This document shows, in pieces, positions 1 to 6,273 of a stretch of DNA of 6,948 nucleotides; positions within the stretch are counted from its first letter, which is position 1; each line of letters opens with the position of its first letter. The position numbers and the translations under genes are program-made. This DNA is from Rhizobium sp. Lineage in GTDB: Bacteria; Pseudomonadota; Alphaproteobacteria; Rhizobiales; Rhizobiaceae. The stretch spans positions 1 through 6,948 of the forward strand of contig DNPN01000063.1 of the NCBI GenBank assembly GCA_003501385.1, given 5' to 3'. The notes under the pieces are model-generated. The model worked only from the letters and a program-made list of their open reading frames with translations, ran no database searches and was not told the DNA's origin.

Positions 1-1091
1 AAACAAGGTGGCGCAAGTGGGTACAACAGGCCTATGATGCACCAAGTGGCCAGTTCATCGAATGCCTGCAACTGGATGGCTCGCCCGACCCAAATCAGAC
101 GGTGCGGACCAGAACCGCCGCACGCCTGATCTATGTCTATGCCCATGCCAGCGCGTTGGGCGTCGCACCTGCGGGATCGCTGACGATGGCAGAACAGGCC
201 TTTGCCAATCTCCACCGCAGTGCCTGGAAGAACAGTCCTCGCCCCGGATATGCCAGGACCTTCCACCGCACCACCGGGCTGGTGATCGACCCTGTGCGCG
301 ATCTCTATGACAATGCCTGTGTTGTGCTGGCCTTATCATGGTTGCTGAGCGCCACGGGAAAGCGCCACTATGCCGAGAAGATCGACGCCACAATCAACGC
401 CATTGATGCAACGCTCAAAGACCCGTTCAGTGGCTGGGCAGAAGATAGTCTTGGCACCCTGCCAAGGCGGCAAAATCCGCATATGCATTATTTTGAGGCG
501 CAATTGGCGCTGTGTGAACAGCATCCATCCATTGCCCATAGCAAAATGGAAAAGGCAATTTTTGCGCTGTTTCGAACCCATTTGTTTGGGGCATGTCACG
601 GCCCTTTGCGTGAAAATTTCGGCCCCCGCTGGGAAATCGATGACCTCTATGGCTCTGGACGGCTGGAGCCGGGCCATATGTGCGAATGGGTCTGGCTGAT
701 CCGCCGCTACGGTGCCCTCACCAACATGACGCATGATGCGCTCTGCGATGATCTATTGACCACGGCCCTGACCATTGGTCGCTCTGAAGGATCGCTGTTT
801 CTTCAAGATCAGGTCACAGCAAATGGCACTCCACTTCTCCCGTCGAGACGGCTTTGGTCGCAGGTTGAAATGCTCAAAGCCCTGCTGTCACAACATCGCG
901 CCCTCGGGCAGGACCGCTATCGTCAGGATGCCGAGGCTTTGGCATCAGCCATGTTCGCAACCTATTTTCGCTCAGTTCCTGAGGGCTGCTGGCATGACAT
1001 GCTGGATGGGCAGGACAGGCCCATTGCCAAAACAATCCCAGCAAGCTCCCTTTACCATCTCTGGACATTGGTGGCCGACCTGATGGTTTGA
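1..1091 (+). CDS. AGE-family epimerase/isomerase (N-acylglucosamine 2-epimerase / mannose isomerase type), 5' end outside window
   Basis: Cytosolic sugar epimerase or aldose-ketose isomerase of the (alpha/alpha)6-barrel AGE fold. The frame is open from base 3, and family-like sequence (AYDAPSGQFIE, LDGSPDP, RTAARLIYVYAHA) precedes the first possible in-window start, a GTG at 102. That GTG is therefore internal. About 362 residues are visible; members are usually near 390-400, so roughly 30-40 are missing. Motifs in order are NPHMHYFEAQL (His codon 486-488), EPGHMCEW (His 675-677, Glu 684-686) and SSLYHLW near the C-terminus (His 1056-1058). From memory these align with the three catalytic histidines and the glutamate of the AGE/YihS group. 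The stop is TGA at 1089-1091. The gene converges with the transporter operon and need not be linked to it in function. The substrate (N-acyl-hexosamine, mannose, or a phosphosugar) cannot be decided from sequence. The family call is firm; the reaction is open. Confidence 0.9.
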   Translation, partial: TRWRKWVQQAYDAPSGQFIECLQLDGSPDPNQTVRTRTAARLIYVYAHASALGVAPAGSLTMAEQAFANLHRSAWKNSPRPGYARTFHRTTGLVIDPVRDLYDNACVVLALSWLLSATGKRHYAEKIDATINAIDATLKDPFSGWAEDSLGTLPRRQNPHMHYFEAQLALCEQHPSIAHSKMEKAIFALFRTHLFGACHGPLRENFGPRWEIDDLYGSGRLEPGHMCEWVWLIRRYGALTNMTHDALCDDLLTTALTIGRSEGSLFLQDQVTANGTPLLPSRRLWSQVEMLKALLSQHRALGQDRYRQDAEALASAMFATYFRSVPEGCWHDMLDGQDRPIAKTIPASSLYHLWTLVADLMV

Positions 1092-1104
1092 GCTCAGGTC
1101 TTTG

Positions 1105-2226
1105 TCACGATACGGACAGCAATGTGCTGCGGAACCGAAGCAGGGCAATGGCGAAAAAGGCGGAGCCAATCAGCACTAACGCCCCCATGGAATGCCAAAC
1201 CGCCCCCAAACCTGCACCGCGATAAAGAATAGATTGCGATAAGGCCACGAAATGTGTCGAAGGGGACAGCTGCATCACGTATTGCAACCACATGGGCATG
1301 CTTTCCATTGGGGTCGTGCTGCCAGACAGCAGATTCATGGCAATCAGCACCGGTATGGCGATCAGGCCGAATTGCGCCATGGAGGTCGAGGCTGTGGCAA
1401 TCAAAATACCGAGCGATGTGACAGAGAATTGGTAAAGCACGGCGGCTGCAATAAACAGCGTCAGCGATCCGGCCACCGGCACCGCCAAAATCTGTTCCAC
1501 CACCACAACCAGCGACAAAACGGCGGCGACCACAATCACCAGCCCGTTTGACCAGATCTTGGACAGCATGATTTCTGTTGGCTTCACCGGCATCACCAGA
1601 AGATGCTCGATGGTTCCATGCTCGCGTTCGCGGATCAGCGCGGCACCGGTCAGGATAACGGAGAGCATGGTGATATTGTTGATCACCTGCATGACCGCAG
1701 TGAACCACATTGACATCAAATTGGGGTTAAACTTGGTGACGCTGACGAGATTGATCGGCGTGCTGGCCGCCGTTTGCGGCAGGGCGGTTTCCACCTCCTG
1801 AAGAATGATGTTCTGGATGTAGGCGGCACCATTGCCCGCCTGCGACATAGCGGTTGCGTCGATGTTGAGCTCAACGGTGGGCTTTCGTCCAGCAATGGCG
1901 TCTTGCTCGAATTTCGGCGGAATATCCAGCACGAAAACGAATTGGCCGCTGTTCATGGCAGCGTCAACGTCTTTGGCCTCGATCAAGGGCGCTTGCTTGA
2001 AAAACGGCTTGATCAGAGCGTCCCGCACGCGGGCCGAGAGCATGGACCTGTCCTCATCCACCACGGCGACGGATGCATTTTGCACTTCGAGCTTTGCGCC
2101 CGTGGACACCGTGTAAACCGCCAGTGTGAAGGCATAGAAGATCAGAAACATCATCACCGGATCAGCTTTGATGCTGTAGAGCTCTTTAATGCCAAGTCGA
2201 AAAATGCGGGCAAGACTTTGTTTCAT
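1105..2226 (-). CDS. yhhJ: ABC-2 type transporter permease, YhhJ-like
   Basis: Inner-membrane permease of 373 residues (E. coli YhhJ is about 375). The domain order is typical of ABC-2 exporters: one N-terminal membrane helix (about 24-42), a large periplasmic domain (about 43-172), then five helices (about 175-197, 225-248, 253-275, 283-303, 345-364). The cytoplasmic motif EREHGTIEHLLVMPV lies at about 200-214, between helices 2 and 3. It has no ATPase domain, so it must pair with one; RbbA directly upstream has two ATPase domains but only one membrane domain. Start: the frame is open back to 2283, but the ATG at 2226 is chosen because it lies one base after the upstream TGA (2230-2228), has GGAG (2238-2235) eight bases before it, and gives the family N-terminus MKQSLARIFRLGIKEL. 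Translation is probably coupled to rbbA. The stop lies 13 bp from the convergent AGE gene stop. Confidence 0.93.
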   Translation of the reverse strand: MKQSLARIFRLGIKELYSIKADPVMMFLIFYAFTLAVYTVSTGAKLEVQNASVAVVDEDRSMLSARVRDALIKPFFKQAPLIEAKDVDAAMNSGQFVFVLDIPPKFEQDAIAGRKPTVELNIDATAMSQAGNGAAYIQNIILQEVETALPQTAASTPINLVSVTKFNPNLMSMWFTAVMQVINNITMLSVILTGAALIREREHGTIEHLLVMPVKPTEIMLSKIWSNGLVIVVAAVLSLVVVVEQILAVPVAGSLTLFIAAAVLYQFSVTSLGILIATASTSMAQFGLIAIPVLIAMNLLSGSTTPMESMPMWLQYVMQLSPSTHFVALSQSILYRGAGLGAVWHSMGALVLIGSAFFAIALLRFRSTLLSVS

Positions 2227-2227
2227 A

Positions 2228-4948
2228 TCAGGCGCTCCGCTTGCGCAAGGCCAAAAGGGCAATTGTGATATAACCAATGGCAAAAGCGATCAAAACCAGA
2301 AGATTTGTCCAGAGCTCGGCAAAGCCAAGACCCTTGGTGATCACACCAACACTCATGGGCTGATACCAGGCTGAGGGAAACAGCAGCCCCATCACACGCC
2401 CACCACCAGACAGGGAAGAAACGGGCACAAGCAGGCCGGAAAAATTAATTGCCGGGATCATGGCAATGATGGCCGTTGCAAAAATTGCGGCCACCTGGCT
2501 GCGCACAAAACTCGACACCACCAACCCAAATCCCGTTGCCGCCAGCACATAGAGCAAGGACGCCAGCACCAGCAGACTCATTGACCCTTTGATCGGGACG
2601 TTGAAGACAAAACGGGTCATGCAGAGCAAGATCAAAAAGCTGATAAACGCGATGGCAACATAGGGCAATTGTTTGCCCAGCAGAAATTCAATGCGCGTCA
2701 CGGGCGTTGCCTGAAAATTGGCAATAGAGCCGGTTTCCTTTTCCTTGACGATGCCAAGCGCCGTCATGATAGCGGGGATGAGAATGAGCACCAGCACAAT
2801 AACACTTGGAACAATGGCATTGGCACTCTTGAACGATTGATTATAGCGATAGCGGCTTTCAATCTGGATCGGGTCAGATGATGTGAATGTTCCGGTGCGG
2901 CGCGCCTGTGCATCGCTCACATAGCTGGTAAACAGCCCGGATACATAGCCGCGCGCGGTTTCGGCACGAAACGGCATGGCACCATCGAGCCAAACCGACA
3001 CTTCCGGTGTGGTTTGCCGCAACAGATCACGACCAAAGTCAGGAGGAACCTCGATGGCCACGCCAAGCTCGCCGCTTTGCAACCGCTGTTGCAGCTCTGT
3101 GGCTGATGCAATCGGAGCCCGCTCCGTGAAGTAGCGCGAGCCTTGCAGGCTCTCGATCAGTTGTCGACTTTCGGATGAACGATCCTGATCATAGACGGCG
3201 AATGGCAGATGTTCGACATCAAAGGAAATACCGTAACCGAAGGTCAGCAAAAGAAGAGCAGGCCCGAGAAGAGCGAAGATCAACCGCGCGCGGTCGCGCA
3301 AGACCTCGATTGTTTCGCGCCGCGCGTAGGCCCACAGTCTGCCCGGATCAAACCATCGAACGCGCCCCTGATGCGGAGTGCTGAGCGCAGTCTCTGTCAC
3401 CTCTTCGTGGGCATCAACACCCATGCCTGCTTCGGTCAGCACGTCAATGAAGGTCTCTTCAAGGCTGGTCTTGTGGCGCTCGCGGCACAAGGCTTCAGGC
3501 TCGCCCACCGCCAGAACACGCCCTTGATCCATCAGCGAGATGCGGTCGCAACGCGCGGCCTCGTTCATAAAATGGGTTGAGAGAAAGATGGTCACGCCGT
3601 CGTCGCGCGAGAGCGAAAGCAGGGATCGCCAAAAGGCGTCACGCGCCATGGGGTCCACGCCAGACGTCGGCTCATCAAGAATCAGAATTTCCGGGCGATG
3701 CATCACGGCTGCCGCCAGCTGTAACCGTTGGCGCATGCCCAAAGGCAGGGCATCGGGCTGTTTATCGGCCGCATCCACCAGATCGTATTGTTTCAACATC
3801 TCCGCGACGCGCGGCTCAATGTCTTCCTTCGGCATCGAGAACAGACGCGCCTGAAGCATGAGATTTTGGCGCACACTCAACTCACCATATAGCGAGAACG
3901 CTTGTGACATATATCCGATGCGCTTTCGGGTTTCGATATCATTGGCCAGCAAGGGTTGGCCAAAAAGCTTGGCGACCCCGTCGCTTGCAGGCAAAAGGCC
4001 GGTGAGCATTTTCATTGTCGTGCTTTTGCCGCTGCCATTGGAGCCGAGAAAGCCAAAGATCTCGCCCTTTTGTATCCGAAAGCTGACATTATCGACGGCA
4101 ACAAAATCGCCAAAGCGCCGACTGAGACCGATTGCCTCAATGGCTGGCGGACCATCGACCAGCACCCGTGGCGGAAAGGAAAGCGGCAGCTGCAAGGCAT
4201 TGTCCGAGATCGGCATCAAGGCAGTGAACGCATCATCCAGCGTTGTCCTGCCCGCCTGCGTCTTGATGTCTGCCGGGCTTCCGGTGGCAATCACATGGCC
4301 AGCATGCAATGCCGCCAACCAGTCAAAGCCTTCCGCCTCTTCCATATAGGCCGTGGCAACCAAAACACTCATCTGCGGTCGCCGCGCGCGAATGCTGTCA
4401 ATCAGCTGCCAGAACTGGCGGCGAGAGAGCGGGTCAATCCCCGTTGTCGGCTCATCAAGAATGAGCAGATCGGGATCGTGAAGCAGCGATGCACAGATGC
4501 CAAGCTTCTGCTTCATGCCGCCAGAAAGCTTGCCCGCCGGGCGATCACGATACGGCGCGAGGCCGGTGATGCGCAAAAGCTCATCGATGCGCGCAGCGCG
4601 CTGACCCGCATCCTGCCCAAATAGACGCCCGAAAAAATCCAGATTTTCCGCAACACTCAGTGTTGGGTAAAGATTGCGTCCCAACCCTTGCGGCATATAG
4701 GCCAGACGCGTACACACGTCTGAGCGGCTTTTGGCAAGCGCCATATCCAGACCCAGGACATCAACCTGTCCGTCCTGAATCAACGTCACGCCCGCGATCA
4801 GTCCAAGAAGGGTGGATTTACCCACGCCATCGGGACCGATCAGCCCCACCATGCAACCGGCAGGGATTTCAAGATCAATATGATCCAGGGCCACCACATC
4901 ACCATAGCGATGGGTGATGGATCGCAGTCGCGCGGCTGGTTCACTCAT
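2228..4948 (-). CDS. rbbA: RbbA-type fused ABC transporter: two ATPase domains plus ABC-2 permease domain
   Basis: A 906-residue protein, close to E. coli RbbA (about 911). NBD1 (about 5-235): Walker A GPDGVGKST 38-46, signature LSGGM 141-145, Walker B LLILDEP 161-167. Its switch position reads TAYMEEAE (199-206), with Ala200 where histidine is usual. NBD2 (about 268-500): Walker A GSNGSGKST 302-310, signature LPLGM 401-405 instead of LSGGM, Walker B ILILDEP 421-427, switch His459 in STHFM. The permease domain (about 530-906) has a first helix about 553-575, a periplasmic domain about 576-705, and five more helices about 708-733, 760-783, 788-812, 818-843 and 877-900; the ABC-2 loop KEKETGSIANFQATPV is at 735-750. 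Start: the ATG at 4948 overlaps the upstream stop as ATGA and fits the family length; a TTG at 4981 would add 11 residues without support. It probably forms an exporter with the YhhJ-like permease and the HlyD-like adaptor. E. coli RbbA is also reported to bind ribosomes; that role is not readable here. Confidence 0.95.
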   Translation of the reverse strand: MSEPAARLRSITHRYGDVVALDHIDLEIPAGCMVGLIGPDGVGKSTLLGLIAGVTLIQDGQVDVLGLDMALAKSRSDVCTRLAYMPQGLGRNLYPTLSVAENLDFFGRLFGQDAGQRAARIDELLRITGLAPYRDRPAGKLSGGMKQKLGICASLLHDPDLLILDEPTTGIDPLSRRQFWQLIDSIRARRPQMSVLVATAYMEEAEGFDWLAALHAGHVIATGSPADIKTQAGRTTLDDAFTALMPISDNALQLPLSFPPRVLVDGPPAIEAIGLSRRFGDFVAVDNVSFRIQKGEIFGFLGSNGSGKSTTMKMLTGLLPASDGVAKLFGQPLLANDIETRKRIGYMSQAFSLYGELSVRQNLMLQARLFSMPKEDIEPRVAEMLKQYDLVDAADKQPDALPLGMRQRLQLAAAVMHRPEILILDEPTSGVDPMARDAFWRSLLSLSRDDGVTIFLSTHFMNEAARCDRISLMDQGRVLAVGEPEALCRERHKTSLEETFIDVLTEAGMGVDAHEEVTETALSTPHQGRVRWFDPGRLWAYARRETIEVLRDRARLIFALLGPALLLLTFGYGISFDVEHLPFAVYDQDRSSESRQLIESLQGSRYFTERAPIASATELQQRLQSGELGVAIEVPPDFGRDLLRQTTPEVSVWLDGAMPFRAETARGYVSGLFTSYVSDAQARRTGTFTSSDPIQIESRYRYNQSFKSANAIVPSVIVLVLILIPAIMTALGIVKEKETGSIANFQATPVTRIEFLLGKQLPYVAIAFISFLILLCMTRFVFNVPIKGSMSLLVLASLLYVLAATGFGLVVSSFVRSQVAAIFATAIIAMIPAINFSGLLVPVSSLSGGGRVMGLLFPSAWYQPMSVGVITKGLGFAELWTNLLVLIAFAIGYITIALLALRKRSA
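2235..2238 (-). promoter_or_regulatory. Ribosome binding site of the YhhJ-like permease, inside the end of rbbA
   Basis: On the minus strand GGAG sits eight bases before the ATG at 2226 and lies within the last codons of rbbA. It decides the start in favour of 2226 over in-frame starts further upstream. Confidence 0.7.
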
Positions 4949-5973
4949 TGGGGCAGCTTCACTTGCAGCTGTGAGGGCCAAACGGCGTTACGATCAGTGC
5001 GCACATAGCCAATGCCGCGGATGCCGGTCTTGATCTGACTTTCATATTGCTTGAGCAGATCGGGCGCGATCTTCAGCTTCACCCGAAACATCAGCTTTTC
5101 CCGCTCATCCGATGTCTCAACGGTTTTCGGCGTGAATTGCGCCGTGGATGATACGAAGGAGACTGTGGCCGGAACCACATATTGGGGAGCCGGATCAAGA
5201 ATAATCCGGGCCTCGTCACCGATCGCAAGCTGTCCGGCAGCATGGGCCGGAACAAAAATTGTCATCGACACATCGGAAAGGTCGATCATAGTGGCAATGG
5301 GGGCGCCTGCGGACACTACTTCCCCTTTTTGCGCCAGCTTATACTCAATCCGCCCGCGCGCTGGTGCCTTGAGAACGGTATCATCCAGCAGGGATTGAAT
5401 GCGCACAACCTCGGCCTCAGACGATTCCGAGGCGGCGGTGGCCTCATTGCGGCTGGCCTGAGCGGCTTTCAATGCGGCTTCCGCAACATGCAGCTGGCTT
5501 GCCCGCAGATCACGCTGCTGCACTGTGCCGCTGCCCGTTTCACTCATCGTCTTTGCCCGCTCATACTCCTGCCGGGCTAGAACAAGCTCGCTTTGCCGCT
5601 GGGCGATAGTGGCATCCGCTTCGACTTCCGCGGTCGTACTGCGGCGGGTTTGGGCCTTGGCCCCGGCAAGTTCAGCATCGACGGAAGCCGTGTCCATTCG
5701 CGCCAGCACCTCGCCTGCATCCACGGTTTTACCTTCCTCGGCAAACACCTCTGCCAATTTGCCCGCAACTTTAGCCGAGACAAGAATTTGTTGTGCTTCA
5801 ATGCGTCCGTTCGACGTGGAGATGCCGGGCAAAGGCTTTTCGCCGGTCAGCCGGTTCCAAAGAGCGTCAAAGCGGACCTTCAAGGCTGGTTCCTTGTCGG
5901 CGGCAGCACTTGGCTGCGTGAAAGCGAGCGCGAATGCAACAGTGACCAACAGGCAATTTGATATTTTCGTCAA
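4945..5973 (-). CDS. yhiI: HlyD/YhiI-like periplasmic adaptor (membrane fusion protein)
   Basis: A 342-residue adaptor that would connect the inner-membrane ABC exporter to an outer-membrane channel across the periplasm. The N-terminus MTKISNCLLVTVAFALAF followed by PSAAADKEP looks like a Sec signal peptide with cleavage near residues 24-25; Cys7 is not in a lipobox. It could instead stay as a membrane anchor. Then come the first half of a split lipoyl-type domain (about 55-94, with EEGKTVDAGEVLARMD at 79-94), an Ala/Glu/Gln-rich two-helix coiled coil (about 97-195, turn near GSGTVQQRDL 147-156), the second lipoyl half (about 197-232, with LKAPARGRIEY 201-211), and a beta-barrel region to about 325. 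Start: a TTG at 5973 with GGAG seven bases upstream; the frame has a TAA at 5994-5992 and no ATG in between. It is the first gene of the operon and overlaps rbbA by four bases. The paired outer-membrane channel is not in the window. Confidence 0.93.
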   Translation of the reverse strand: MTKISNCLLVTVAFALAFTQPSAAADKEPALKVRFDALWNRLTGEKPLPGISTSNGRIEAQQILVSAKVAGKLAEVFAEEGKTVDAGEVLARMDTASVDAELAGAKAQTRRSTTAEVEADATIAQRQSELVLARQEYERAKTMSETGSGTVQQRDLRASQLHVAEAALKAAQASRNEATAASESSEAEVVRIQSLLDDTVLKAPARGRIEYKLAQKGEVVSAGAPIATMIDLSDVSMTIFVPAHAAGQLAIGDEARIILDPAPQYVVPATVSFVSSTAQFTPKTVETSDEREKLMFRVKLKIAPDLLKQYESQIKTGIRGIGYVRTDRNAVWPSQLQVKLPQ

Positions 5974-5980
5974 AAGACAT

Positions 5981-5984
5981 CTCC
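5981..5984 (-). promoter_or_regulatory. Ribosome binding site that sets the TTG start of the HlyD-like gene
   Basis: On the minus strand GGAG lies seven bases before TTG (5973-5971). The nearby ATG at 5980-5978 directly follows the GGAG, too close for initiation, and is in another frame. This supports an unusual TTG start. Confidence 0.7.
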
Positions 5985-6052
5985 AATAGGCTTAAATCGA
6001 TCACGGACCAAAATCTATGACCGATGATGACCCGCCCGGCGGAATGGTTCCT

Positions 6053-6064
6053 TGACATATGTCA
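6053..6064. promoter_or_regulatory. Perfect 12-bp palindrome TGACATATGTCA, candidate operator
   Basis: TGACATATGTCA equals its own reverse complement. It lies about 80 bases upstream of the HlyD-like start, where a dimeric repressor or activator of the operon could bind. Its size and symmetry suit TetR- or MarR-type regulators, which often control efflux operons, but no regulator gene is in the window. The + strand TTGACA at 6052-6057 resembles a -35 box but has no matching -10 and no gene downstream on that strand. Confidence 0.35.
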
Positions 6065-6074
6065 TTGCGAGGCC

Positions 6075-6087
6075 CGCAAGCCTTGCG
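6075..6087. promoter_or_regulatory. Perfect palindrome CGCAAG-c-CTTGCG, candidate second operator
   Basis: Two 6-bp arms around a single central base, about 22 bp centre to centre from the TGACATATGTCA palindrome, or roughly two helical turns. It may be a second regulator site or chance. Confidence 0.25.
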
Positions 6088-6230
6088 ACGTTTCGATAAT
6101 CTTTGGCCGTTTGCGGCGAAGATGATGAAAACAATGATGGCCCTGCACGCCTGAGGGCTATGCTCTGTTAGCGCATGTCAGAGAACAGTGGGAACCAGTT
6201 TTTGGATAAATCCGATGCGTAAACAAAAAC

Positions 6231-6273
6231 TTAGAGCATCGTGCCGATTCCGATTTTCGGCACGATGCTCTAA
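6231..6273 (-). terminator. 17-bp perfect hairpin; intrinsic terminator candidate and REP-like intergenic palindrome
   Basis: The arms TTAGAGCATCGTGCCGA (6231-6247) and its exact complement (6257-6273) enclose a 9-base loop. On the minus strand the stem is followed by TTTTTGTTT (from about 6229 down to 6221), as in a rho-independent terminator for the aldolase gene. No T-run follows on the + strand. Palindromes with the core GAGCATCG...CGATGCTC and an inner CCGATTTTCGG are, from memory, frequent between genes of Rhizobiales, so this may also be one copy of a dispersed repeat. The aldolase stop codon TAG (6272-6270) lies inside the right arm. Confidence 0.7.

Larger units (their letters stand above)
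5974..6230 (-). promoter_or_regulatory. Non-coding upstream region of the yhiI-rbbA-yhhJ operon
   Basis: About 257 bases without a credible gene on either strand. It must hold the operon promoter unless the operon is read from further upstream, which the hairpin at 6231-6273 makes less likely. I could not assign a convincing -35/-10 pair on the minus strand. It contains perfect short palindromes at 6053-6064 and 6075-6087, a GC-rich CCGCC/GGCGG palindrome at 6032-6042, and a direct repeat of ATGACC (6017-6022 and 6027-6032) spaced exactly 10 bp. These are listed as candidate binding sites. Positions 6088-6230 show nothing beyond weak 5-bp inverted repeats. Confidence 0.45.

Noticed and set aside
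102..104. GTG as the real start of the AGE gene
   Set aside because: Family-like sequence continues in frame back to base 3, so this is an internal valine codon.
1094..1708. 204-codon open frame on the minus strand inside the YhhJ-like gene
   Set aside because: It overlaps a clear permease in another frame, and its translation is Arg/His/Cys-rich with no family resemblance.
1774..2268. 164-codon open frame on the + strand antisense to the YhhJ-like gene
   Set aside because: A shadow of the permease; composition is not protein-like.
3956..4624. 222-codon open frame on the + strand antisense to NBD1 and NBD2 of rbbA
   Set aside because: It is antisense to conserved Walker and signature motifs, its translation shows no domain, and it has no RBS or context.
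5867..6058. 63-codon minus-strand frame across the HlyD-like start, using the ATG at 5980 or above
   Set aside because: It leaves the signal-peptide frame at once and shows no similarity to anything; the TTG frame has the family features.
6052..6080. TTGACA (+ strand) as a sigma-70 promoter
   Set aside because: No -10 element at the right distance and no + strand gene downstream; the TTGACA is mostly part of the palindrome.
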